64,000 nucleotides of DNA from CAVYXF01 sp963772335 (GTDB lineage: Bacteria; Pseudomonadota; Alphaproteobacteria; Rhizobiales; Rhodomicrobiaceae): positions 62,001 to 126,000 of the forward strand of contig CAVYXF010000005.1 in assembly GCA_963772335.1 (NCBI GenBank), given 5' to 3'. The position numbers and the translations under genes are program-made. A model generated the notes under the pieces. That model did not search any database, was not told where the DNA came from, and saw only the letters and a list, made by a program, of their open reading frames with translations. Shown piece after piece: positions 46,848-57,070 of the stretch (positions are counted from its first letter, which is position 1; each line of letters opens with the position of its first letter).

Positions 46848-47066
46848 CTACCCTCTGGCCGCCCTGGCCAGCCTGACCGCCGCGGTTCTGACCTGTTCGG
46901 GCCGAGTAAACCGGCTTCCATCGAGAAGGTCAAAGCCTGGATGCGTGGACAGGAAGCGATAGCGGCCGCAATCGCGCACGGCAAGGCCGGCGAATGCGCC
47001 CTCTACCCGAACGATGAGAGGTGCGGCGCTGTCATCATCCTCCGTTCTCCTGGGTGGTCTGGTCAT
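46848..47066 (-). CDS. Small hypothetical protein upstream of the RuBisCO-like gene
   Basis: 72 residues. The reading IVRVEGAFAGLAVRDCGRYR, then FLSTHPGFDLLDGSRF looks protein-like, with good hydrophobic/polar alternation and no shadow counterpart on the other strand. It ends 49 bases before the RuBisCO-like start in the same direction and probably heads the operon. It is not assigned to a family that I recognise. Confidence 0.5.
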   Translation of the reverse strand: MTRPPRRTEDDDSAAPLIVRVEGAFAGLAVRDCGRYRFLSTHPGFDLLDGSRFTRPEQVRTAAVRLARAARG

Positions 47067-47537
47067 GGACTCCTCTTTCCATGGCTTGAGTGGCGGGAGC
47101 AGCCATAGACCGGCAATGCGACAACATCAGGACAAAAAGTTGCATTTCGCGATAAATTCTACTTTTACGCGCATAACCGGTCGGTGCGTGACCTGCGATC
47201 GCAAGGGACGACGCCTTGTGGTCGGCCGCAATGCATGTATCTCTGCGGCTTTTGGCGATGCGCATCGCCGCCTGCCCTTGGTGTCGTCCAGCCATGACCG
47301 CTGCCGCCAAGCATGCGGCGTAAAGCCATTGTGGATTTACACAATAAAAATACGATGTTCGATTTTTATGCGGCTGTATAGCTAAATTAAATCCTTTAGC
47401 AATACATAAAATAGGTACCAGAGTTAAACCGCTGGAAATTTTTGTTCTTTAGAAAAGGGCGGACCACGAGAGATATCGCCGGCTGATTAGCTCGTGCCAA
47501 AGTGATCCGAAACGCCCTTACCCGAGCCACGCGGACG
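47067..47537. other. Intergenic region upstream of the chemotaxis cluster
   Basis: About 470 bases, AT-rich from 47330 to 47440 unlike its surroundings. It lies between a leftward operon (RuBisCO-like) and the rightward chemotaxis cluster, so it must carry both promoters. I see AT-rich tracts at 47345-47375 and 47395-47415 suited to promoters but no consensus site that I can name. Confidence 0.4.
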
Positions 47538-47822
47538 ATGACTTCCACGCCCATCCAGCTTCCTGCGCAATTCGATCTATCCGTTTTGTCTCAATTGAAG
47601 GATGAGCTGGCCTCCGCATTCGCCGCCCGGGACGGCGTGATCCTGAACGCGACCGCCGTGGAACGGGTCGGCACGCCAGCCATTCAGCTCCTCCTCGCTG
47701 CCGGAAAGGAATTCTCCGCCGACGAGCAGCCCTTCTCGCTGCGGGCGCCCTCGCCTGCCCTGATCGCCGCTTTCGATGATCTCGGCCTTGGCGGCCAGGT
47801 CCGCAAATGGAGTGCCGAGTAA
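47538..47822 (+). CDS. STAS-domain protein of the chemotaxis cluster
   Basis: 94 residues from ATG 47538 (a GTG at 47502 is an alternative start that would add twelve residues). The STAS fold is visible: PAQFDLSVLSQLKDELASAF, DGVILNATAVERVGTPAIQL and LRAPSPALIAAFDDLGL. The usual phosphorylated Asp-Ser pair of anti-sigma antagonists is replaced by GTPAIQ, with threonine in that place. Its stop overlaps the cheY start by one base. Similar STAS proteins open chemotaxis clusters in several alphaproteobacteria. Confidence 0.85.
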   Translation: MTSTPIQLPAQFDLSVLSQLKDELASAFAARDGVILNATAVERVGTPAIQLLLAAGKEFSADEQPFSLRAPSPALIAAFDDLGLGGQVRKWSAE

Positions 47823-48193
47823 TGGCCAAGCGCGTCCTCACGGTCGACGATTCAAAGACCATGCGCGAGATGGTGGGTTTCACGCTGCGCGGCGCCGGCT
47901 ATGACGTCGTGGAAGCGGAGGATGGCGTGCATGCGCTGTCCGTCCTTGCCAGCACCAAGGTCGATCTCGTCATCACCGACATCAACATGCCGAACATGGA
48001 CGGCGTGACGCTGGTCAAGCAGCTGCGCGCCAAGCCGAACTTCATGTCCACGCCGATCCTGATCCTCACCACCGAAGGCGGCGAGGACAAGAAGGCGGCG
48101 GGACGGGCCGCCGGTGCCACCGGCTGGATCGTCAAGCCGTTCGCACCGGACAAGCTGCTCCAGGTGGTCGGCAAAGTCTGTCCGAAAGGCTGA
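47822..48193 (+). CDS. cheY: Chemotaxis response regulator CheY
   Basis: Single receiver domain, 123 residues, intact. The acidic pocket is VLTVDDSKTMREMVGFTLRG, the phospho-accepting aspartate is in DLVITDINMPNMDGVTL, and the lysine is in WIVKPFAPDKLLQVVG. It diffuses between the kinase CheA and the motor or other output. Its start and stop overlap both neighbours (TAATG and TGATG), showing tight coupling. Confidence 0.95.
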   Translation: MAKRVLTVDDSKTMREMVGFTLRGAGYDVVEAEDGVHALSVLASTKVDLVITDINMPNMDGVTLVKQLRAKPNFMSTPILILTTEGGEDKKAAGRAAGATGWIVKPFAPDKLLQVVGKVCPKG

Positions 48194-50370
48194 TGGAAGG
48201 CACCATGTCCAAATCGGCCTCCAGCAGTACGCCCATTTCCGGAAGACCTTCTTCGACGAGTGCGCGGAGGTCCTGGCCGACATGGAAGCCCGCGTGGGCG
48301 GGCTGCAGTCGGGCGGCGCGGCGCATGACGATCTGAACGCGATCTTCCGCGCGGTCCATTCCATCAAGGCCGGCGCGGGCGCATTCGACTTCACCGAGCT
48401 GGTGGAGTTCTCCCATATTTTCGAGGCGCTGCTCGACGAAATGCGCGAAGGCCGGATCCTGGCCGACGAGCGCGTCTGCAATACGCTGATCCGCGCGAGC
48501 GACATCCTTTCCGCGCTGGTCGCCGGGGCGCAGGAGGAACGACCGGTCGAGGACGGCTTCGGCAGCGACATCGCCGAGGAGCTGCGCGCCATGCTCGAGC
48601 GCACATCGCGGCCCGCCGGAGCCAGCGGCAGTGCAGCGAAAGCCGACCCGGCGCCGGAGGGCGAGGCCGGCCTGCACCGCTACCGCGTGAGCTTCCGGCC
48701 GTTCGCGGAGCTGTTCCGGCATGCCAACGAGCCGCTGCTCCTGATCCGCGAGCTGAAGCGTCTTGGCGAACTGAGCGTGAGCTGCGACCAGAGCCGCCTG
48801 CCTCCGCTGGGCGCGCTCGAGCCGGAGGAGTCCTATCTCTCCTGGACCTTCGAGCTGAGCACCCAGCGCGGCAAGGCCGAAATCGCCGAGGTGTTCGAAT
48901 TCGTCGACCAGGACTGCGAGCTGATCATCGACGGAGCTCGCCAGCCCAAAGGATGAAGGCGCGGCCGCTTCCCCGAACCAGCCAGCCGCCGCTGACGAAG
49001 CTGCGCCAGCGCGCAAAACCGCCGCCGCGGCGGAAGCCAGCCCAAGTGCTGCCCAGAGCCAGAGCCCGGCGCGGTCTGCGGCGTCATCGATCCGCGTCGA
49101 CATCTCCCGCGTCGACCGCCTGGTCAATATGGTGGGCGAGCTGGTGATCACCCAGGCGATGCTGGCCCAGCAGATCGCCGCCTGCTGCCGCGGACAGCGA
49201 TCAGGGCCGAGCGGCATCGAGGGGCATGAGGAGCTGGCGACGCTGACGCGCGAGCTGCAGGAATGCGTCATGGCGATCCGCGATGCAGCCGGTGCAAGCT
49301 CGGTGTTCGCGCGCATGCCGCGTCTGGTGCGCGAGATCGCCGCCAAGCTCGGCAAATCGGTGCGGCTGGTCACTGTCGGGCGAGCATACCGAGGTCGACA
49401 AGACCGTGGTCGAGGAGCTCGCCGATCCGCTCACCCACATGATCCGCAACGCCATCGATCACGGCATCGAGGCGCCCGACGGTCCGGCGCGCCGCGGGCA
49501 AGCCCGAGGAGGGGCACGATCCAGCTGTCGGCGAGCCATGTCGGCGCAACATCCTGATTCAGATCGCCGACGACGGCGCCGGCATCAACCGCGAGCGGCT
49601 GCTCGCGAAGGCGGTCGAAAAGGGCATCGTCGCCGGCCGGACGCGACCCTCACCGATGACGGAGATCGACGATCTGATCTTCGCGCCCGGCTTGTCCACC
49701 GCCGAGGCCGTCACCGACGTTTCCGGCCGCGGCGTCGGCATGGACGTCGTGCGGCGCAACATCACCAATCTGGGCGGGCGCATCAGCGTGCAGTCCACGC
49801 CCGGCAAGGGCACGACGCTTCACGCTCGTCATTCCGCTGACGCTGGCCGTGCTCGACGGCATGGTCGTCGCGGTCGGCGCCGAGCGCTACATCCTGCCGC
49901 TGACCTCGATCGTCGAGAGCTTCCGGCCGCTTGCCGAGTCAGATCCGCGCGCTGGCGGGCGCCGGCGAGGTCGCCTCGGTGCGCGGCGAATTCTTCCGCG
50001 TCGTGCATCTCGACCGGGTGCTGAACGTGCCGGGCGCCATCGCCAATGCCTGGGACGGCCTCGTGGTGCTGGTGGAGACCGCAGGCGGGCGAGCGGGTCG
50101 GCATCAAGGTCGACGAGCTGATCGGCCAGCAGCAGGTGGTGATCAAGAGCCTGCAGGAGAATTTCCGGCCGGTCTCCGGCATCTCCGGCGCGACGATCCT
50201 CGGCAATGGCCGTGTCGCGCTGATCCTCGACATCGAGCAGCTCGCGCGGATGAGCAAGGGACGCCCCGCCGCGCCGCGCGCCGGATGGCAAGGCTCCCGC
50301 GCATGGCGAGGTCCCCGCGCCCGGCCCCGATGCTCATGCAGACCACAGCGCGCTCGCGCTCAGCGCATAA
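48193..50370 (+). CDS. cheA: Chemotaxis histidine kinase CheA (many frameshifts)
   Basis: Domains in order: HPt at about 48220-48590, with the phospho-histidine in FRAVHSIKAGAGAFDFTELV; a connector; dimerisation helix SIRVDISRVDRLVNMVGELV at about 49090; ATPase with TKMIR-like HMIRNAIDHGIEAPDG and GRGVGMDVVRRNITNLGGRI; and a CheW-like regulatory domain with MVVAVGAERYILPLTSIVES and RVGIKVDELIGQQQ. Near 48205 there is an early slip, then others at about 48955, 49290, 49375, 49510, 49545, 49645, 49820, 49940 and 50085. The final frame ends ADHSALALSA at 50370. A full-length product would be about 720 residues. ATG at 48205 is an alternative start. Confidence 0.9.
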
Positions 50371-50380
50371 GGAGATGTCC

Positions 50381-50899
50381 ATGAGCCTGCCAACCGCGCC
50401 CCTTCCTCGCGACGACGCCGCGGTGCCCGAGACCGACAAGGGCGCCGGGCCGCGCCAGTTCATCAGCTTCAAGGTCGGCAGCGAGGAATATGCCATCGAC
50501 ATCCTGTCGGTGCGCGAGATCAAGGGCTGGACCTCGACCACGGTGCTGCCGAACCAGCCCGAATTCGTGCTCGGCGTGATGAACCTGCGCGGCGCGATCG
50601 TGCCGGTGTTCGATCTGCGCTGCCGCTTCGGGCTCGGCCTGACCCAGGCGACGCGCACCCATGTGGTGATCATCGTCACGGCGCTGAACCGGGTGATCGG
50701 GCTGCTGGTGGACGCGGTCTCCGACATCCTCACGGTCAACAACGAAGAAATCCGCCCGATCCCCGAAACCGACCGGACCATCTCCTCCGAATTCCTCACC
50801 GGCATCATCGCCATCAACGACGGCATGGTGGTGCTTCTCTCACTCGAGAGCCTGTTCGGCTCGACCGTACTCGCCAAGGCCGGCGCTCTGGCCGCTTAG
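50381..50899 (+). CDS. cheW: Chemotaxis coupling protein CheW
   Basis: Links receptors to CheA. 172 residues, intact, the only long gene of the cluster core without a frameshift. The two SH3-like barrels are seen as FISFKVGSEEYAIDILSVRE and MNLRGAIVPVFDLRCRFGLG, then GLLVDAVSDILTVNNEEIRP. An AAGGAG site lies ten bases upstream of ATG 50381. Confidence 0.96.
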   Translation: MSLPTAPLPRDDAAVPETDKGAGPRQFISFKVGSEEYAIDILSVREIKGWTSTTVLPNQPEFVLGVMNLRGAIVPVFDLRCRFGLGLTQATRTHVVIIVTALNRVIGLLVDAVSDILTVNNEEIRPIPETDRTISSEFLTGIIAINDGMVVLLSLESLFGSTVLAKAGALAA

Positions 50900-50951
50900 C
50901 ACGCATGAGGGTGGATTGCCCTCGCCAACGCTTCTGAAAGGGAAAGCAGAC

Positions 50952-53206
50952 ATGTGGTTCGCGAACCAGAAAAATGACCAGGCCAACGCCATGAAGGCGG
51001 GGCTGAACGTCGTGTCCTCGGCGGTCATGATGGTCGACCGCGATTTCGTCGTCACCTATCAGAACGCGGCGAGCCAGGCGCTGCTCCGCGAGCATGTCGA
51101 GCATTTCCGCTCGCTCTGGCCGACCTTCGATCCCGACCGGATGGTCGGCGTGTGCATCGACATGTTCCATAAGAACCCCGCGCATCAGCGACGGATGCTG
51201 TCGGAACCGTCCAAGCTTCCCTACAAGACCGAAATCACCGTCGGTCCGCTGCGCATCGCGCTCCACGTCCACGCCAACTACGACGCGAAGGGCAGGTATT
51301 GCGGCAATATCCTGGAGTGGTCGGACATCACCCAGATCCGCGCCAATGAGCTGCAGAACGCCGAGTATCGCGGCATGTTCGATGCGATCAACAAGGCACA
51401 GGCCGTGATCGAGTTCTCCATGGACGGCAGGATCCTCAACGCCAACGAGAACTTCCTCAAGACGCTGGGCTACAGCCTGGACGAGATCAAAGGCCAGCAC
51501 CATTCGATGTTCGTCGATCCGAGCCACCGGCAGAGCCCGGAATACCGGGCAGTTCTGGGACAAGCTCGGCCGCGGCGAATACGACGCCGGGCAGTACAAG
51601 CGCATCGGCAAGGGCGGCAAGGAGGTCTGGATCCAGGCCAGCTACAACCCGATCTTCGGGCCGGACGGCAAAGCCGTTCAAGGTCGTCAAATACGCCACC
51701 GAAATCACCGCGCAAAAGCTGGCGGCTGCCGATTTCGAAGGCCAGCTCGCCGCGATCGGCAAGGCCCAGGCCATCATCGAGTTCGCGATGGACGGCAAGG
51801 TCATCGAGCGCCAACGACAACTTCCTGAAGACGCTCGGCTACAGCCTCAGCGAGATCGCGGGCCAGCACCACGCGATGTTCGTCGAGCCGGCCATCGGCC
51901 AGAGCCCGGAATACCGCCTGTTCTGGGAGAAGCTCGGCCGCGGCGAATACGATGCCGGCCAGTACAAGCGGATCGGCAAGGGCGGCAAGGAGGTCTGGAT
52001 CCAGGCCAGCTACAACCCGATCCTCGGACCGAACGGCAAGCCGTTCAAGGTCGTGAAATACGCCACCGACGTGACCGAGCAGGTCCGTGCCATGGGCAGC
52101 GCCTCAGCGAGGCGGTTGCAGCAGACGCAGGACGTCGTCGAGGCGGCGAAGGCGAACGACCTGTACGCGGCGCATGCCGCTCGAAGGCAAGACCGGCGAG
52201 ATCGGCGAGCTGTGCGGCGGCGTCAACGGGCTGATCGATACTATGGCGGAGGTCGTCGGTCAGCATGACTCGACGCTTCGCTCGAGGTCTCCAACGCGGC
52301 CGCCGAGATCGCCGACGGCACCACCGACCTGTCGCAGCGCACCGAGCAGCAGGCCTCCAGCCTGGAGGAGACCGCCGCCTCGATGGAGGAGATGGCCTCG
52401 ACCGTCAAGCAGAATGCCGAGAACGCCCAGCAGGCCAACCAGCCTGCCGTCAGCGCCACGCGAGGTGGCCGACCGAAGGCGGCGAAGTGGTCGGCAAGGC
52501 GGTGGAGGCGATGCGCGGATCGAGGACTCCTCGCAGAAGATCTCCGACATCATCGGCGTGATCGACGAGATCGCCTTCCAGACCAACCTGCTGGCGCTCA
52601 ACGCCGCGGTCGAGGCGGCCCGCGCCGGCGACGCCGGCAAGGGCTTCGCGGTGGTCGCCTCCGAAGTGCGCTCGCCTGGCCCAGCGCTCATCGCGGCGCC
52701 GCCAAGGAGATCAAGGGCGCTGATCGCCGACAGCGGCGCCAGGTGAAGGACGGCGTGAAGCTGGTCAACAATGCCGGCAACTCGCTGCAGCGAGATCGTC
52801 GACTCGATCAAGCAGCGTGGCCGACATCGTCGCCGAGATCGCCGCGGCCAGCCAGCGAGCAGGCGACCGGCGTCGAGGAGATCAACAAGGCCGTCACGCC
52901 AGATGGACGAGATGACCCAGCAGAACTCGGCGCTGGTCGAAGAGAACGCCGCCGCCTGCCGCATGCTCCAGGAGCAGGCGCAGAGCATGCACGGCCGCAT
53001 GTCGATATTCCAGCTGATCGACGCCGCCACGGCGCCCGCGCCCTGCTCGATCGGACGCGGGGAGGAGCCGCCCGTCGCCGAGCGGCCGAGGCGGCGCTGG
53101 GCCGCCGGCCGCAAGAAGATTGCCGGCGCGCGGCGGCGCGGCTGGCATGCAGGCCGCCGCTGCAGGCGAGCCTGACATGCCGGATGCGGACTGGAAGGAG
53201 TTCTGA
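50952..53206 (+). CDS. Methyl-accepting chemotaxis protein with three PAS-type domains (many frameshifts)
   Basis: Soluble chemoreceptor. The N-terminal segment MWFANQKNDQANAMKAGLNV leads to a PAS domain (SAVMMVDRDFVVTYQNAASQ, ends EWSDITQIRANEL). Two nearly identical PAS-PAC units follow at about 51360-51710 and 51740-52080 (NENFLKTLGYSLDEI, GGKEVWIQASYNPIFG). The receptor signalling helix bundle starts near 52130; the tip is FQTNLLALNAAVEAA and GKGFAVVASEVR. The tail MTQQNSALVEENAAACRML and the final MPDADWKEF end at 53206. No membrane helix is seen. About a dozen frameshifts occur; at least two are proven extra bases by comparing the repeated PAS units. Receptors like this in the cluster probably sense an intracellular cue. 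Confidence 0.88.
51565..51654 (+). repeat. Direct repeat within the chemoreceptor, copy 1
   Basis: This 90-base segment, beginning CTCGGCCGCGGCGAATACGA, is almost identical to 51933-52022. It encodes the end of a PAS domain and the start of its PAC motif. The repeat reflects a recent duplication of a PAS-PAC unit. Confidence 0.9.
51933..52022 (+). repeat. Direct repeat within the chemoreceptor, copy 2
   Basis: Matches 51565-51654 over 90 bases with only a few synonymous-type differences. The distance between the copies is 368 bases, two more than the 122-codon unit predicts, which agrees with two extra bases seen inside the interval. Confidence 0.9.
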
Positions 53207-53208
53207 AC

Positions 53209-54117
53209 TTGCAGCTGCGCGACCTGGCCATCTCCGAGCGCGACCGAGATCGGACCGCATGGGCCGCGCTCGAGGGGACGTGAGTTCCCCTGCTCGGACA
53301 AGGAGTACCAGTATCTGACGTCGTTCGTCTACGAGCGCAGCGGCATCGTGCTCGGCGCGAGCAAGGTCAACATGGTCTATTCGCGCCTGTTCCGCCGGCT
53401 GCGGGAGCTGGGCCTGCCGCTCCTTCCGGGACTATTGCGAGCTGCTTCGGACCGCGATCAGCGCAGATCGAGATCGGCTTCGCTGATCAACGCCATCACC
53501 ACCAACCTGACCCGTTCTTCCGCGAGAGCCGCACCATTTCGAGCATCTGCGCGACGACGACATGCCGGAGGCTGGAGCGCACACGGCATGCGACCGCGCT
53601 GCGGATCTGGTCGGCCGGCTGCTCGTCCGGCGAGGAGCCCTATTCGATCGCGATGACGCTGGCCGGCGGATGCCGCGACTGCAGCACTGGATGCGCGCAT
53701 CCTGGCGACCGATCTCGATACCAACATGGTCTCGACCGCGCATGCCGGGAATCTATCGCCGCCGCACCTGTCGACGAGCTCCCGGAGCAGGTGCCGACCT
53801 GATTCTTCACGAGCGGACCGGCGCAAGGCGGGCAGCCGACCTTCAGCGTCATCGAGCCGATCCGGCGCTGATCACCTTCAAGCAGCTCAATCTGTCGGCG
53901 CCGTGGCCGATGAAGGGTCCGTTCGACGCGATCTTCTGCCGCAACGTGATGATCTATTTCGACGGCCCGACCAAGGCAGCGCTGGTCGAGCGCTTCGTCC
54001 GGCATGCTCAAGCCGCGGCGGCTGCCTCTATATCGGCCATTCGGAATCGCTGCTCGAGAGCGCAGTCCGGCCTGCAGCTCGCCGGCCGCACGATCTACCG
54101 GAAGACTGCCAGCATGA
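53209..54117 (+). CDS. cheR: Chemotaxis protein methyltransferase CheR (many frameshifts)
   Basis: Methylates receptor glutamates using S-adenosylmethionine. A GGAAGGAG site at 53193-53200 lies eight bases before TTG 53209, which I take as the start (LQLRDLAISERD). Motifs by frame: QYLTSFVYERSGIVLG, the SAM-binding LRIWSAGCSSGEEPYSIAMT, ILATDLDTNMV and the family motif FDAIFCRNVMIYFDGPTKAA. The end is near 54115, at the ATG of cheD, consistent with an ATGA overlap. Frameshifts occur about every 100 bases, so a single continuous protein cannot be read. Confidence 0.85.
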
Positions 54118-54781
54118 GGGCAGCCGCGGCCGAGAGTCTGCCACCTGGCCGCCGGTCAGCGCGCGACTCGCCGGCATGTGCCGCGGCGCGTCTTCGACCC
54201 GGCCATCGGCATGTATGCCGTCCGGGTGCAGCCGGGCGAATTCTATGTGACCGCCGCGACCGGACGAGACTCGTCACCGTGCTCGGCTCCTGCGTCGCGG
54301 CCTGCATCCGCAATCCGCGCCTCGGCTATGGCGGCATGAACCATTTCATGCTGCCCGCGAGCGATTCCGGCGAGTGGGCCGGGGTGTCGGCGGCGCTGCG
54401 CTACGGCAACCATGCGATGGAAGTCTGATCAACGCGATGCTGAAGACCGGCTGCAAACGCGAGCGATCTGGAGATCAAGATGTTCGGCGGCGCCAACGTC
54501 AACGACGGCGCCTCGCGGGTCGGCGAGCAAGAACGCCGAATTCGCGCTGCACTATCTCGAGGCACGAAGGCCTGCACGCCATCTCGCGTGGATCTCGGCG
54601 GCAACCGATCCGCGCGTCATCCAGTACTTACCCGACGACCGGCCGCGTGCGAGCGCAAGCTGCTGAGCGGCCGACGACGTCGCATCGTCGCGAAGAGGAA
54701 CGCCGCTACGACGAAGAGGCTGATGACCGCTCCGAAGGAGGGCGACGTCGAGCTGTTCGACATGAGGACTGGTATGGATGA
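54114..54781 (+). CDS. cheD: Chemoreceptor glutamine deamidase CheD (frameshifted)
   Basis: Deamidates specific receptor glutamines. The core is RVFDPAIGMYAVRVQPGEFY, followed by the catalytic cysteine region TVLGSCVAACIRNPRLGYGG and the histidine in MNHFMLPASDSGEWAGV. ALRYGNHAMEVL-type and GGANVNDGASRVG sequences follow. The last frame ends RHEDWYG with a stop at 54779-54781 that overlaps the cheB start. Frameshifts near 54250, 54430, 54460, 54530 and 54590 and later. ATG 54114 is a convenient start; an upstream one is not excluded. Confidence 0.85.
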
Positions 54782-55878
54782 AGAAGCGGGTGCGCGTGCT
54801 TGTCGTCGACGACTTCCGCATTGATGCGCAAACTGCTGACCGAGATGCTGGCCTCCGATCCCGAGATCGAGGTGGTCGGTACCGCCGACCGATCCGCTAT
54901 ATCGCCCGCGAGAAGATCAAGCAGCTCAACCCCGACGTGGTGACGCTCGACGTCGAGATGCCGCGCATGGACGGCCTCGACTTCCTCGAAAAGATCATGA
55001 CGCTGCGGCCGATGCCGGTGGTGATGGTGTCGTCGCTGACCACGGCAGGCGCCGAGGTGACGCTCGACGCGCTGGAGCTGGGCGCGGTCGATTTCATCGC
55101 CAAGCCGAACCGATATGGCCAGCGCGCTTCGAGGAACTGCGCGACGAGATCGTCAGCCAAGGTGAAGGCGGCGGCGCGCGCGCGGCGTGCGGCCGTTGCG
55201 CGCGATGCCGCGGCGCCAAGGCGCCGCACCGAGCTATCGCGCGGGCGGCACGGATCGTCGCGATCGGCGCATCGACCGGCGGCGTCGAGGCGCTGAGCGC
55301 GTTGCTCGAGGCCCTGCCGGCCGGATGCTCCGCCGATCCTGGTCACCCAGCACATGCCGGCGCGTTTCGTGCCGTCCTTTGCCGACCGCCTGAACCGCGT
55401 GCGGCGATGACCGTTCGCGAGGCCGCAGGACGGCGACCGCATCGCAGCCCGGCCACGTCTACATCGCGCCCGGCGACGCATCATCTCAACTGGCGCGCAC
55501 CGGCACCGGCTTTCGCTGCTGGCTAGCGGCCGCGAGCGCGTTTCCGGCCATTGCCCGTCGGTCGACGTGCTGTTCCGGTCGGTGGCGCGAGAAGGCCGGC
55601 AGCGCCGTCGGCGTGATCCTGACCGGCATGGGCAACGACGGCGCGGAAGGGCTTCTGGCGATGCGGCAGAGCGGCGCACACACCATCGGACAGGACGAGG
55701 GCTACTTCCCTGATCTACGGCATGCCGCGCGTCGCGTTCGAGCGCGGCGCGCGTCGAGCTGCAGCTCCCGCTGGGACGGATTGCCGAGCGCGTTCTCACC
55801 CTCTGCCGCAACACCGCGGCGGAGGCCAAGGCCGAGCGGCTTCGCCTCGAAAAGTGGACGCGATGGCCAGGATTTTGA
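54778..55878 (+). CDS. cheB: Chemotaxis methylesterase CheB (many frameshifts)
   Basis: Removes methyl groups from receptors and is activated by phosphorylation. The receiver domain starts MKKRVRVLVVDDF, has the phospho-aspartate in VVTLDVEMPRMDGLDFLEKI and LGAVDFIAKP. After a linker comes the esterase with the nucleophile motif IGASTGG, TQHMPARFVPSFADRLN and the C-terminal ILTGMGNDGAEGLLAMRQSG plus AHTIGQDEG. About eight frameshifts are needed. ATGA overlaps with cheD; the end near 55878 overlaps the next gene's start by 16 bases, which could be an artefact of an indel. Confidence 0.85.
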
Positions 55879-57056
55879 ACATCAAACCGTATCAGCGGCT
55901 CATGGGACGGACCTCATCCCCACTCCAGGATTGCCAGGCGGCAGCGCAAGCCGCCGAAGCGGCTGCCGTCTCGGCCGCGGGGCTCCGGCAGCCCAGCATG
56001 CGGCCATCGACCTGCTGCGGGAGTGGCTCGGCCTGTCCGACGCCCAGCAGCGCGCGCTCGAGGTGTTGACGGGCGTCGTCGACGACGTCGTCGGGCCTGC
56101 TCGACTCCAAATCGGCGCCGTGTCGGTACGCTTTCAGAGCCTTGCCGCACCGCGCGCGAGCAGACCATATCGGTGCAGGGCCTCGCCCGCGCCGTCCAGA
56201 CCGTCGACCTTCGAGGGCGAGCAGGTTATCGATCGGAGATTGGTCGAAAGCCTCAGGGGCACGATTTCCGAATTTGTCGAGAAGATCGTGTTTCTGTCCT
56301 CGCGCGGCGTGACCCTGGTTTACCAGCTCGACGATGTCCTCTCGGACCTCAAGAACGTGCAGGGCAGCATCGTCGCGATCGACAGGATCACCCGGCAGAC
56401 CAATCTGCTCGCGCTCAACGCCAAGATCGAGGCGGCGCGCGCGGGAGAAGCGGGACGTGGCTTCGCGGTGGTCGCGGAGGAAGTGCGCGAACTTGCAGCC
56501 GCCGTCGACAGGCTGTCCACCGGCCTCAAGGAGCAGCTCAACGCCATCACGGCCGGTCATGTGTCGACGCAGCGGCCTGCTCCAGGAGATCGCCTCGATC
56601 GACATGTCGGAGCAGAACCTGGCGGCGAACGCGCGGATCTCGACCATGATGTCCGCCCTTCTGCAGCAGAATGGCCAGTTCGCGACAGCCCTCGATCGCA
56701 GCGCCGAGGCGTCAGAAAAGATCGCCGGCGACATCGCCGCCGCCGTCGTGGGCATGCAGTTCCAGGACCGCGCGCTGCAGCAGCTCCAGGCCATCAAGAT
56801 CGCCATGGAAGTGACCCTGTCGGCGCTGAGCGGACTGGACGGCGAAACCTCCGCAAATGTTCCCGCGGCCCTGCCCGCCGACCCGGTCCGGGGCGACGCG
56901 ATGGCCGACGAGCTTTTCGGACGCTGCACGCTCGGTGACATCCGGCAGCGCCTGCTCCACCGGTTCGGGCGCGAGGAGCAGGCCCGGCAGGAGGCGGCAG
57001 CCGCCGAGAAGGCGGCAGCGGATCAGGACGACGACACGCTCATCGAGCTTTTCTAG
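55863..57056 (+). CDS. Second, short methyl-accepting chemotaxis-type protein (frameshifted)
   Basis: About 397 residues from ATG 55863. The N-terminal 150 residues are helical and alanine-rich with DLLREWLGLSDAQQRALEVL. The receptor core follows: SIVAIDRITRQTNLLALNAK, IEAARAGEAGRGFAVVAEEV. After a slip near 56570 come EIASIDMSEQNLAANARI and MQFQDRALQQLQAIKIAME, ending DQDDDTLIELF at 57056. No transmembrane or PAS domain is seen. The short hairpin and FQDR segment resemble receptor-like proteins that act as adaptors for a dedicated CheA; that is inferred. Confidence 0.8.
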
Positions 57057-57070
57057 CCGGAGATTTGACC

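Noticed and set aside
49000..56600. Programmed ribosomal frameshifting in the chemotaxis genes
   Set aside because: There are far too many sites, no shared slippery sequence, and a duplicated unit shows extra bases compared with its copy.
48193..56600. Calling cheA, cheR, cheD and cheB pseudogenes
   Set aside because: Conserved residues persist on both sides of every slip with no excess of substitutions or in-frame stops, unlike genuine decay.
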